The position numbers and the translations under genes were made by a program. DNA of 64,000 nucleotides from Chitinophagaceae bacterium (GTDB taxonomy: Bacteria > Bacteroidota > Bacteroidia > Chitinophagales > Chitinophagaceae). The stretch spans positions 1 through 64,000 of the forward strand of contig JAMLHL010000006.1 in assembly GCA_023957125.1 (NCBI GenBank), given 5' to 3'. Positions 33,454-41,870 of this stretch are shown here, in pieces. The notes beneath the pieces are model-generated. The model was not told the origin of the DNA, ran no database searches, and was given only the letters and a program-made list of their open reading frames with translations. Positions within the stretch are counted from its first letter, which is position 1. The number at the start of each line of letters is the position of its first letter.

Positions 33454-33963
33454 TTAGGCAACATTGTTATTTTTTTTAAATGATTGGCTTATACTTATTG
33501 TGGCCAAAATTAACAAGAGTCCGGACGTCAATGGTAAAAACCAAAAACCTAACCCATTTGTCACACCTATTGTTGTTAAATAGGTGAAGAGAATAATTAA
33601 AGAAAAGATTACAAGTATTGCTAATTTCAAAAATCTCAATATTCTTGTCGCAGTGGTATATTGTTTTTCAGCATTCTCCTCCGTAATTTTTGTTATATAG
33701 TTAAAAAATTGAGGATACTTATTCAGTTTTGTCAAGCCAAAATTAATTATTGTTGCCAGCACAGGTAAAATAAAAAGTGTCAGCTTGTTTCCATAATTGT
33801 CTGCTTGCCCTGAAGCATTGAAGTGTGTTGGAATTGTTGTTGGCGATTTCAGGTAAGCATAAAATGTGAAAGCCCACATAACAACTAAAAATATTTTGCT
33901 GGTCAACTCTAATCTCTTGTCAAGCGGTGAAAGCCTGAGTTGTATTTTAGGTCTTGTTTCCAT
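33454..33963 (-). CDS. DUF1648 membrane protein
   Basis: A 169-residue membrane protein with four hydrophobic spans. The first loop has the DUF1648 signature IPTHFNASGQADNYGNK. Related domains occur in SdpI-type immunity proteins and other small membrane proteins, but no toxin gene is nearby. Its AT content is higher than that of its neighbours, hinting at recent gain. It lies between the haem lipoprotein (convergent) and phospholipase C, and is itself downstream on the minus strand. Confidence 0.8.
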   Translation of the reverse strand: METRPKIQLRLSPLDKRLELTSKIFLVVMWAFTFYAYLKSPTTIPTHFNASGQADNYGNKLTLFILPVLATIINFGLTKLNKYPQFFNYITKITEENAEKQYTTATRILRFLKLAILVIFSLIILFTYLTTIGVTNGLGFWFLPLTSGLLLILATISISQSFKKNNNVA

Positions 33964-34026
33964 TTTATATTATAATATATTGTCAACGAAGCTTGCCTGT
34001 ATGATGCACAACAAAACTGTTCGGTA

Positions 34027-36633
34027 TCAGGTTACTGCTCCTCCCATTAAAGGGTCGGTTATACTTTCAGTTCCTGTTTCTACGTGGCCGGCATACCGGC
34101 TTGAAAAGTTTTTATACCCATTTACCTGCACGGTGAAATCGTACCATCCCGAAAACTTTTTCAGGTCCAACACCAGCGTAATGGTTTCGCCTGCCGGAAT
34201 GTTTTTCTTTATCTCTTCCTGCTTATATGACGGATCCGTGATGACAACATCAAGGGATTTGTTTTTCTCGGAATTGGTAAGTTCTAATAAGATGTTGCCT
34301 GTTAATACGGACCTGATCAGGCCGGATCGTTCGTAGCCTGCTTTTATTTTGATGCCGGGATTGTTTTGCTCTCCTTTAAACTCCCTGAAAAAACCGTTGG
34401 ATGAATACACTGTAAGGTGATATTGATTTTTCTCAAAACGGTTTAAAGCCCAGACATCGGAAAGGGAATCGCCCGCACTTACGGCGTAATCCCGGGATTG
34501 GGCAGTTTCGCTATACCCGGGTTTTCTGTCAATAGTATTGGGTGTTTTATAGTCCCGGCTTTTGTAGGTTATTTTTTCCGCCCTGTAAAGACCAGGCGCA
34601 TATACTTTGAAAGGAGCGCCGATGGATCTTTTACCAAAAACATCGTTCCCCGATTTCATCTCCAGCACAAAATTCTTTTTGTCTTCACTTAAATTCCCGT
34701 CCACGTAGGGTTGACAGGGAATAGGGCGGGCAACTCTGGTGCCTTTTTCCTGGTGATCCATTAACGGGGAAGCAACAGGGGATTTATTGACCTGCTCCGT
34801 CTCCGTTTTTGAAAGCGGTTTAAAGCCGGTTGGAGCATCTTTAAATTTGGCGTTGTAGATTTCTGCTACAAAGCTGTTCATGTTCAAAAATGCCACCTCG
34901 TTCTTTTTGTTAGGGTCGAACCGGTCAAACACCGAGGTCAGGTCGCCGCAGATGGTTCTTCTCCAGTTGCTGATATTATCCTGTTTGATTTTTTTGTTGA
35001 ATTTTTTATTCAGGAAATGTTCCAGGAATTGGAGGGTGGAGGTGTGGTCAAAAAGCTGCGAACTTACTTTTCCGCCGCGACTCCATGGAGAGGCAATGAT
35101 CATGGGAACCCGGTACCCCAATCCAACCGGCGCCGTTCGCGCCTGGCTTTTAGCAATTCCCTCGTTGATTTCCTGTTGCCGCCATGCAAATTCAACCCTG
35201 GTGTTTTCCATTCCGGCTGAACATTTGCCCGTTTCCGGTTCATCGGGATAAGGGGGAATATAGGCGGGGATATGGTCGAAATAGCCGTCATTTTCATCGT
35301 AAGTGAGAATGAAAATGGTTTTTTTCCAAACTTCCGGATTTTTGGTGAGGATATCCAGTATCTCGGATACATACCAGGCGCCGAACCAGGGAGCGCTGGG
35401 ATGATCGGAAAAATTCTGGGGTGCCGCCAGCCACGAAACGCTGGGTAATTTTCCTGTATGCACGTCTTCCCTGAACTGGTAGAGCGGGTCTCCTTTCGGG
35501 ATCTGGATCTCACGCTCTTCCCCATTGTCTTTGTATTTCAGCGTGGTAAGCTTCATATAATCCGGATCTCCATCGTTGGAGGCGAACGCCTTGCGGTAGA
35601 GGTTTTTCTGATACCCGCTTAATTTTTCATAATTCTCTGCCGACCATTCCCCCAGTTCATTTTGTGAACTTTCTAATACCTCTTTTTTCTTGTCTATCTC
35701 CCTTCTTTTTTTATAATAATCATCGTTGTTGGCGGTTGCATTAAGTTGTTTTTCCAGACCGGCAATTTCACCCTGCAGATCCGCGATCCTTTTCTTCACT
35801 GAATTCACATACCTCGGATAAAACCTGGTATTGTATTGAGAAAAAAATTCCAGGGTGTTGAGCCCGAAATTCGACAGCCATGCGCGTTCCACACCTTCTA
35901 ATCCACCACCGGTAGAAAGTGCATTTTGATAAAATTTCCAGGAGATATCATTGTCTTCCAGGTGTTCTGCAAAAGTTTTCCAATGAGCCGAACCCCAGGG
36001 AATGGTGTTATTCAAAATGGCTCTTCCGTTACCGCTCAGGTTGTCGCGCACATTCCCGGCAAAGAAAAACAACCGGTTGGGCCAGGTGCTCGACATTACA
36101 GAGCAGAAATTATTATCACAAATAGTAAAGGCATCTGCCATGGAGTAGTTGAATGGAAGATCCTCCCGGTTGTAATGCCCCAAAGTAAGCGGCATGTTTT
36201 GATAAGACTTATGACCGGAGCGTTTTGCTTCTAACCAGTTGTCATAACGCCCGTTGTTGAACGCATCAACCTGGGAGCCGCGGCTATGCGGGATAGAGCC
36301 CATCCATGTGGCTTTGGTATCTTTAATGTCGAAACGGAAAGGGACATAAGTATTCCCGGCCTGGTCGGTTTGCAGCCATACTTTATTACCATTGGGTTGG
36401 GTGATCACGCGCGGGTCGTTATACCCTCGCACTCCCTGCAAAGCGCCAAAACAGTGATCAAACGACCGGTTTTCCTGCATCAGGATAACAATGTGTTCTG
36501 CGTCCAGGTAGGTGCTGCCTACTTCGGGATCTATAGAGAGCGCCCGCTGAATAGACTTAGGTACACCCGCAGATAGTCCGGTAGCTCCGGATAATAAAAT
36601 AGCATTTTTCAGGAATTCTCTTCGTGTCTCCAT
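34027..36633 (-). CDS. Tat-exported phospholipase C (phosphocholine-specific type)
   Basis: An 868-residue bacterial phospholipase C / acid phosphatase superfamily enzyme. The N terminus carries a twin-arginine motif (TRREFLKNAILL). Catalytic motifs: HIVILMQENRSFDHCFG, where metal and nucleophile residues sit, AFTICDNNFCSVMSSTWPNR, and DENDGYFDHIPAY. A helical, charged coiled-coil insertion lies at about 275-335 (RIADLQGEIAGLEKQL). Two C-terminal beta domains (DUF756-like) follow. It cleaves phosphocholine or related head groups outside the cytoplasm, supplying phosphate or carbon. Confidence 0.92.
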   Translation of the reverse strand: METRREFLKNAILLSGATGLSAGVPKSIQRALSIDPEVGSTYLDAEHIVILMQENRSFDHCFGALQGVRGYNDPRVITQPNGNKVWLQTDQAGNTYVPFRFDIKDTKATWMGSIPHSRGSQVDAFNNGRYDNWLEAKRSGHKSYQNMPLTLGHYNREDLPFNYSMADAFTICDNNFCSVMSSTWPNRLFFFAGNVRDNLSGNGRAILNNTIPWGSAHWKTFAEHLEDNDISWKFYQNALSTGGGLEGVERAWLSNFGLNTLEFFSQYNTRFYPRYVNSVKKRIADLQGEIAGLEKQLNATANNDDYYKKRREIDKKKEVLESSQNELGEWSAENYEKLSGYQKNLYRKAFASNDGDPDYMKLTTLKYKDNGEEREIQIPKGDPLYQFREDVHTGKLPSVSWLAAPQNFSDHPSAPWFGAWYVSEILDILTKNPEVWKKTIFILTYDENDGYFDHIPAYIPPYPDEPETGKCSAGMENTRVEFAWRQQEINEGIAKSQARTAPVGLGYRVPMIIASPWSRGGKVSSQLFDHTSTLQFLEHFLNKKFNKKIKQDNISNWRRTICGDLTSVFDRFDPNKKNEVAFLNMNSFVAEIYNAKFKDAPTGFKPLSKTETEQVNKSPVASPLMDHQEKGTRVARPIPCQPYVDGNLSEDKKNFVLEMKSGNDVFGKRSIGAPFKVYAPGLYRAEKITYKSRDYKTPNTIDRKPGYSETAQSRDYAVSAGDSLSDVWALNRFEKNQYHLTVYSSNGFFREFKGEQNNPGIKIKAGYERSGLIRSVLTGNILLELTNSEKNKSLDVVITDPSYKQEEIKKNIPAGETITLVLDLKKFSGWYDFTVQVNGYKNFSSRYAGHVETGTESITDPLMGGAVT

Positions 36634-36700
36634 GCTATAAAAGTAAAAAAAATAGTAGAAAAGTATCCGGATAATTGAGGCTTAGTCGTTAGGGGAAAGG

Positions 36701-36988
36701 GTTTCCCGCAGATTCCGCAGAAGACCGCAGAGGGGCATTTTGTTTGCTTCGACTCAATCAAGGATGGGTGTATTTATAAAGGATGTATAGCTAACTAACT
36801 CTGCGTATATCAGCGTGATCAGCGGGAGATAAGAGTTTCCCGCAGATTTCGCGGAAGACCGCAGAAGGGAATTGGGTATATTCCAACACGAACCAAGAAA
36901 TCTGTTTTTAAAGAATGTATAGATAAGTTACTCTGCGTATATCGGCGCGATCAGCGGGAGATAGGAGTTTCCCGCAGATTTCGTGGAA
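36701..36988 (+). repeat. Tandem repeat of 132-134 bp, two full units plus a partial third
   Basis: GTTTCCCGCAGATTTCG begins at 36701, 36835 and 36967. Each full unit contains a GACCGCAGA arm, an AT-rich centre with GATGTATAG or AATGTATAG, and CTCTGCGTATATC...AGCGGGAGATA, which is partly complementary to the start of the next unit. This CCGCAGATTTCGC / CTCTGCGTATATCAGCG family is common between genes in Bacteroidota. It fills the 400-bp gap between the phospholipase and SDR genes; no gene is seen there. Confidence 0.8.
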
Positions 36989-37033
36989 GGGAATTCGGTA
37001 ATACTCCCCGGGGGAATTTCAAGAAGGGTGGAG

Positions 37034-37852
37034 TTACAAAAACAAATCATTGTATAGCCGGGCTCCAGGAACCACACTGTATTTTTCCAGATCAGTTATA
37101 CCCTCTTCCGTTAAAACCTGTTCATCAATAAAACAATTGCCGGTACAGGTTCCCGAGCTGCGCGATAAAATATAGTAAGCCGCCTCGGCTACGATTTCGG
37201 GGGTACGGCTCATTTTCATTAATGCTTCTCCCCCTAACAGATTTTGTACTGCCGCCGTGGCGATGGTGGTCCTGGGCCAAAGCGCATTAGCGGCAATCTT
37301 ATCTTTTTTTAACTCCTCTGCCAATCCCATTGCAATCATGGTCATATTATATTTGCTGAGTGTATAGGCCAGATGGTTAGCCAGCCAGCGGGGCTGCAGG
37401 TTGACAGGAGGCGACAGGTTAAGAATATGCGCATTGGAGCCTTTGCGTAAATAGGGAATACAAGCCTTACTGACTAAAAAAGTGCCGCGTACGTTGATAT
37501 CGTGCATCAGGTCAAATCGCCTGGCTTCCGTTTTTTCGGTAGTGGTAAGAGAAATCGCCGATGCATTATTGATTAATATGTCAATCCCCCCAAATTTCCC
37601 TACGGTTTTTGCAACTGCATTTGATACCTGGTCTTCAAACCGGATATCGCATTGTACGGGGAGCGCTTCTCCTCCCGCTTCTTCTATTTCTTTAGCGGCG
37701 GAAAAAATGGTGCCTCCCAATTTTGGATTTTCTTCAACGGATTTTGAGGCTATCACTATCCGGGCTCCGTCTTTAGCCAGCTTTAAAGCAATAGCCTTCC
37801 CGATTCCCCTGCTCGCCCCGGTGATAAAAATAACTTTCGATTTAAATGGCAT
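37034..37852 (-). CDS. SDR-family oxidoreductase (HSDL2-like)
   Basis: A 272-residue classical SDR: TGASRGIGKAIA nucleotide motif, NNAS, and YTLSK for the catalytic Tyr-Lys. The serine-containing strand reads LNLSPPV, as in hydroxysteroid-dehydrogenase-like protein 2, to which the C-terminal half (WPRTTIATAAVQNLLGG) also corresponds. A fatty-acyl or steroid-like substrate is suggested by family but not proven. It is followed upstream by the alkyltransferase-like gene. Confidence 0.87.
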   Translation of the reverse strand: MPFKSKVIFITGASRGIGKAIALKLAKDGARIVIASKSVEENPKLGGTIFSAAKEIEEAGGEALPVQCDIRFEDQVSNAVAKTVGKFGGIDILINNASAISLTTTEKTEARRFDLMHDINVRGTFLVSKACIPYLRKGSNAHILNLSPPVNLQPRWLANHLAYTLSKYNMTMIAMGLAEELKKDKIAANALWPRTTIATAAVQNLLGGEALMKMSRTPEIVAEAAYYILSRSSGTCTGNCFIDEQVLTEEGITDLEKYSVVPGARLYNDLFL

Positions 37853-37892
37853 GTGTTTTGATTTTTTGGCTATCCGGTTGGGATATTACCGG

Positions 37893-38291
37893 TTATAATA
37901 AATCCAGCTCTTTAGCAGGATCCCAGAATATTTTTTCAAAATTCACAACAGTGTCTTTTTTAACCTTTACTCCTTCACTTTTTAAAAGATCCGCCATTAA
38001 GGTTGGGGTGGCAAAATGATGCTTCCCGCTGAGCATGCCGTTCCGGTTTACAACGCGGTGTGCCGGTACGGAGGGAATGGCAGCTCCCGAAGCGCCCAAT
38101 GCCCATCCTACCATGCGGGCGGATGACCGGGTACCCAGACAGGCTGCGATAGCGCCGTAGGAGGTAACCCGCCCGTTAGGGATTAATCGGGTAATTTCAT
38201 AGACGGCTTCATAAAATGATTCCTTCCTGTCCTTTAAAGAGGGTAAGACCGGTATCCGGTCAGCGCCTTTCTTTTTCGGTTTCTGCTTCAT
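37893..38291 (-). CDS. Alkyltransferase-like DNA-binding protein (ATL)
   Basis: A 132-residue MGMT-fold protein. Where O6-methylguanine methyltransferases have PCHRV, this has PAHRV (Ala77), so the acceptor cysteine is missing. The DNA-binding helix (GRVTSYGAIAACLG) is intact. ATL proteins bind O6-alkylguanine and flag it for nucleotide excision repair without removing the alkyl group. It lies 38 bp downstream of trmB on the same strand. Confidence 0.9.
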   Translation of the reverse strand: MKQKPKKKGADRIPVLPSLKDRKESFYEAVYEITRLIPNGRVTSYGAIAACLGTRSSARMVGWALGASGAAIPSVPAHRVVNRNGMLSGKHHFATPTLMADLLKSEGVKVKKDTVVNFEKIFWDPAKELDLL

Positions 38292-38329
38292 ACGATTGCT
38301 TTAATGCAGTGATTTGAAACGGCTTCCGT

Positions 38330-39064
38330 TCATGAAGATACGACCTGTACCGGAGCTTGCAGTTGCATCACCAACGCCATTAACTGCTGTTTTAACTGGT
38401 CGTCTTTTGCTACCGGCAGCTCCTGGTCTAAGCCAAACTTCAGGTAGTGTACCCTGTTAGCGCCTGCGATATCCAGACTTTCATAATAGGTTTTTATAGC
38501 AAGGTCTTCTCTGATCTCCTGCGCTGCATATACATTATCATCGTCCTGATAAACAGGGAGATGATATATTTCACATACCAGTTTGGTGAAACGGTACAGA
38601 TCGGGGGAATCGGTTTTGAGGTGAACGAAGCCTCCGGGTGTAAGAATTTGCTGGTACAAACGAAGGAAGCGGGGATGTGTGAGTCTTTTTTTGGCTTTAG
38701 AAATACGGAGCTGTGGATCGGGAAAGGTGATCCAGATTTCTTCTACTTCCCCGGCGTTGAAGTATTCGTGGATCTTTTCTATTTGGGTACGCAGGAAAGC
38801 GGCATTTGTTATTTCTTCCGCCAAACATTTTTTTGCGCCCACCCATATCCGGTTGCCCTTCAGGTCAACACCGATAAAATTCCGGTGGGTATATTTTTTT
38901 GCCAGTGCTACCGTGTATTCTCCTTTTCCGCACGCCAATTCAAGCGTAATAGGATTTTCATTGCCAAAAAACGAGTTCCATTTCCCCGCCATTCCTGCTG
39001 GCGCCTGCAACACATTGGGAAAAGTCCTGATTTCCTCAAACCGGATTAGTTTCTTATGACCCAT
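38330..39064 (-). CDS. trmB: tRNA (guanine-N7-)-methyltransferase TrmB
   Basis: TrmB methylates G46 in the variable loop of tRNA using S-adenosylmethionine. The SAM site is LELACGKGEYTVALA; ITFPDPQ and the catalytic/tRNA-binding HLKTDSPDLYRFT are present. An in-frame ATG at 39082 exists, but the start at 39064 (MGHKKLIRFEEI) matches homologues. At 244 residues the length is normal. Confidence 0.93.
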   Translation of the reverse strand: MGHKKLIRFEEIRTFPNVLQAPAGMAGKWNSFFGNENPITLELACGKGEYTVALAKKYTHRNFIGVDLKGNRIWVGAKKCLAEEITNAAFLRTQIEKIHEYFNAGEVEEIWITFPDPQLRISKAKKRLTHPRFLRLYQQILTPGGFVHLKTDSPDLYRFTKLVCEIYHLPVYQDDDNVYAAQEIREDLAIKTYYESLDIAGANRVHYLKFGLDQELPVAKDDQLKQQLMALVMQLQAPVQVVSS

Positions 39065-39099
39065 AGAGGAACAAAGATACAAATTCGATCTGCTTATGA

Positions 39100-41121
39100 T
39101 TAATATTGGACGAGACGTTGCACCGCCTCCGCCAATCTTGATTTAGCCAGAAAATTTTGCTCCAGTCCGGAATTGAATGGTATCGGCGTGTCCAGAGAAG
39201 CACAGCGCATCACCGGCGCATCCAGCAGGGTAAAACAATGCTCCTGGATCCAGGCGCTGATCTCCGCTCCCAGCCCACCGGTCAAAGTGTCTTCGTGCAA
39301 AACCAATACTCTGCCGGTGCGGGCAACCGCTTCGCTGATCAATTCATAATCTAAGGGTAACAGGGTTCGCAGGTCAAGGATGCCGATTGATATCTCAGGG
39401 TTCCGGGACGCATAATCCAATGCCCAGTGTACACCTGCTCCGTATGTGATAATAGACAGATCTTCTCCTTCTTCAACCCATCTTGCTTTGCCAATAGGAA
39501 TTTCGTAGTTCTCTTCCGGCACCGGGCCGCTGATGCTTCGATATAAAGCTTTATGTTCAAAGTACATGACCGGGTTAAGATCGTTAACCGCTGCGATCAG
39601 TAATCCTTTTGCGTCCATCGGGTTGGAGGGATATACCACTTTCAATCCGGGCGTGTGCGCAAACCAGGCTTCATGACTTTGCGAATGAAAAGGGCCCGCG
39701 CCGGTACCCGCTCCCGAGGGCATCCGGATAACCACATCCGCGTTTTGTCCCCAGCGATAATGGATCTTGGCAAGGTTATTTATGATCTGGTTGAAACCGT
39801 TGGTTACAAAATCGGCAAATTGCATTTCCACAATACTTTTGTATCCTTCAATACTCAACCCTAAAGCTGCGCCAACAATACCGCTTTCACACAGCGGCGT
39901 GTTGCGTACCCTGTCTTTGCCAAACTTGTTAACCAACCCTTCGGTTACTTTAAAAACACCCCCGTATTCAGCAATATCCTGTCCCATCAAAATAAGGTTG
40001 TCATGTGTGATCATGCTTTGGTAGATCCCCCCGGCAATGGCGTCAACCAATCTTTTTTCGTTGGTATTAAAACGGGCATTTTCTATCACGGCGTCGTTGT
40101 CCACAATAGCTGTAGTAAAACCGCCGAATGCTATCCGGCTGGCATATACGTCATTGGTTTCTTCCTCAATTGAAATCTTAGCAGGGATAGTTTTTGACGC
40201 TTTTTCAATTTCCGTATCTATATAAACCTTGTATTCGGTTTTGATCGTTTCAATATCAAAAGTGGACAGGAGACCTTCCCGCAGTAACCAGTGTTCAAAA
40301 CTGCGAACAGGATCTTTGGATTCCCATAGTTCCAGCAACTCCCGGGGAACATAGTCGGTGCTACCGGTTTCTTCGTGTCCCCGCATACGAAAAGTTATAC
40401 ATTCTACGAGATAGGGTTTGTTATTTTGAATGCAGTATTCTTTTATTCCCTTAATCGTTTCAAATACTGTAAGGATATTATTGCCATCAATCTGTATGCC
40501 TTCCATGCCATAGCCTTTGGCTTTATCTGCAATACTTTCACACCTGAACTGTTCGGAAGTAGGCGTACTTAATCCATAGCCGTTGTTTTCCACCAAAAAA
40601 ATAACCGGCAGATCCCACACGGATGCAATATTCAGCGCTTCATGAAAATCCCCTTCGCTGGTGGCCCCTTCTCCGCAGAAAGCAAGAACGGCCTTGTTTT
40701 GGCCCTTTAACCGGTTGGCCAGCGCTATACCATCCGCCACAGGTAGCTGGGCGCCTAAATGGGAGATCATCCCGCAGATATGATGTTCCCGGGTGCCGAA
40801 ATGGAAACTCCTGTCTCTTCCGTTGGTATATCCTCCCGGTTGTCCCTGCCATTGCATAAAAAGCCGGCTGAGTGGCATATTGCGGGTGGTAAATACGCCC
40901 AGGTTGCGATGCAGGGGCATGATCCATTCTTCGTTGTCCATCGCCATAGTAGCGCCAACGGCTATGGCTTCCTGCCCGACACCGCTGAACCACTTGCTTA
41001 TTTTCCCCTGGCGAAGCAGCAGCAGCATTTTTTCCTCTATCATCCGGGGCAATAGCAGTGATCTGTAGAATTGTTCCAACTGTCGGGTTGTAAAATCTTT
41101 TTGGACGAAACGCATATACAA
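39100..41121 (-). CDS. Fused alpha/beta 2-oxoacid dehydrogenase E1 component
   Basis: A 673-residue fusion. Residues 1 to about 310 are the E1 alpha half with thiamine diphosphate motif (CGEGATSEGDFHEALN...ENNGYG). Residues about 345-673 are the E1 beta half (MGQDIAEYGGVFKVTEGL, PSGAGTGAGPFHSQSHEAWF). It decarboxylates a 2-oxoacid (branched-chain or pyruvate type) and passes the acyl group to a lipoyl E2. E2 and E3 are not encoded nearby. Starts at 41121 or 41115 are equally possible. Confidence 0.92.
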   Translation of the reverse strand: MYMRFVQKDFTTRQLEQFYRSLLLPRMIEEKMLLLLRQGKISKWFSGVGQEAIAVGATMAMDNEEWIMPLHRNLGVFTTRNMPLSRLFMQWQGQPGGYTNGRDRSFHFGTREHHICGMISHLGAQLPVADGIALANRLKGQNKAVLAFCGEGATSEGDFHEALNIASVWDLPVIFLVENNGYGLSTPTSEQFRCESIADKAKGYGMEGIQIDGNNILTVFETIKGIKEYCIQNNKPYLVECITFRMRGHEETGSTDYVPRELLELWESKDPVRSFEHWLLREGLLSTFDIETIKTEYKVYIDTEIEKASKTIPAKISIEEETNDVYASRIAFGGFTTAIVDNDAVIENARFNTNEKRLVDAIAGGIYQSMITHDNLILMGQDIAEYGGVFKVTEGLVNKFGKDRVRNTPLCESGIVGAALGLSIEGYKSIVEMQFADFVTNGFNQIINNLAKIHYRWGQNADVVIRMPSGAGTGAGPFHSQSHEAWFAHTPGLKVVYPSNPMDAKGLLIAAVNDLNPVMYFEHKALYRSISGPVPEENYEIPIGKARWVEEGEDLSIITYGAGVHWALDYASRNPEISIGILDLRTLLPLDYELISEAVARTGRVLVLHEDTLTGGLGAEISAWIQEHCFTLLDAPVMRCASLDTPIPFNSGLEQNFLAKSRLAEAVQRLVQY

Positions 41122-41246
41122 ACCTATTGGTTTTTTAAAATATGCCGGTTTACCAAAATGATTGTTCTGCTTTTTGATGGCTCAACGTTTCGGACTAAAC
41201 GTTTTAAATGGGGTCATTATGATATTACCGGTACGGCAATTTATGA

Positions 41247-41585
41247 TCAACCGTTTTTTCCACTTAGTAACAATGAAGAAACGATTGAAAGTAAGAACCC
41301 AAATAAGAGGGCCCACCAAAAACCGTCAATGGCAATACCATTCACCAATTTAGCAGCAAGAAGGATCATCAGCGCGTTGATGATAAACAGAAAAAGCCCC
41401 AGCGTAAGGATGGTCAGCGGAATGGTGAAGATCACCAGCAGCGGCTTGATAAAGAAGTTGACCAGGGCCAGCACGATTGAAAATACAAGTGCCGTCCAAT
41501 AGGAATCAATATGAATGCCCTTCAGCAAATAAGCGAGCCCATATACTACTGCAGCGCTTACTAACAGGCGAACAATTATATTCAT
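41247..41585 (-). CDS. Phage-holin-family small membrane protein
   Basis: A 112-residue protein with four hydrophobic helices (LLVSAAVVYGLAYLL, ALVFSIVLALVNFFI, ILTLGLFLFIINALMILLAAK and a C-terminal span). The family (phage holin 4 superfamily / YvlD-like) is widespread in chromosomes and usually unrelated to prophage. YvlD is linked to PspC-type envelope stress operons in Bacillus, in line with the PspC and PadR genes just upstream. Confidence 0.85.
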   Translation of the reverse strand: MNIIVRLLVSAAVVYGLAYLLKGIHIDSYWTALVFSIVLALVNFFIKPLLVIFTIPLTILTLGLFLFIINALMILLAAKLVNGIAIDGFWWALLFGFLLSIVSSLLLSGKNG

Positions 41586-41639
41586 GATGCTAATTTCAGC
41601 AAAAGATACAAAAAATACAGAAGTGTGGCGTTTTTAGTT

Positions 41640-41870
41640 GGGTTGCAGGGTTCAGGTTTCAGGTTGCAGGTTGCAGGTTGCAGGTGCAGCCGATACCTGA
41701 GACCTAACTCCTCATACCCCACGGCTCAAAGCTGAAAGCTCACGGCTGATGGCTTACGGCTGCAACCCCTGCACCCTGCGACCCGGGACTTGTAACCTGC
41801 AGGCTCCAAACTAAAAACTCCTGACTTGCACACCCTGCAACTTGTACCCTGCATCCTGCAACTCAAATCC
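41640..41870. repeat. CCTGCAACC-type degenerate intergenic repeat tract
   Basis: Many degenerate copies of GGTTGCAGG, CAGGTTTC and CCTGCAAC, on both strands, fill the gap after the PspC gene and run into its last 20 or so codons. The same tract type occurs at 54940-55211 and 59345-59645, also next to gene ends. Confidence 0.75.

Noticed and set aside
36701..36988. CRISPR array or attachment site
   Set aside because: Units of 132-134 bp diverge along their length and lack unique spacers; the sequence belongs to a repeat type common in Bacteroidota gaps.
41247..41585. Prophage holin
   Set aside because: No lysin, capsid, terminase or integrase genes are near; this family is mostly chromosomal and fits next to PspC.
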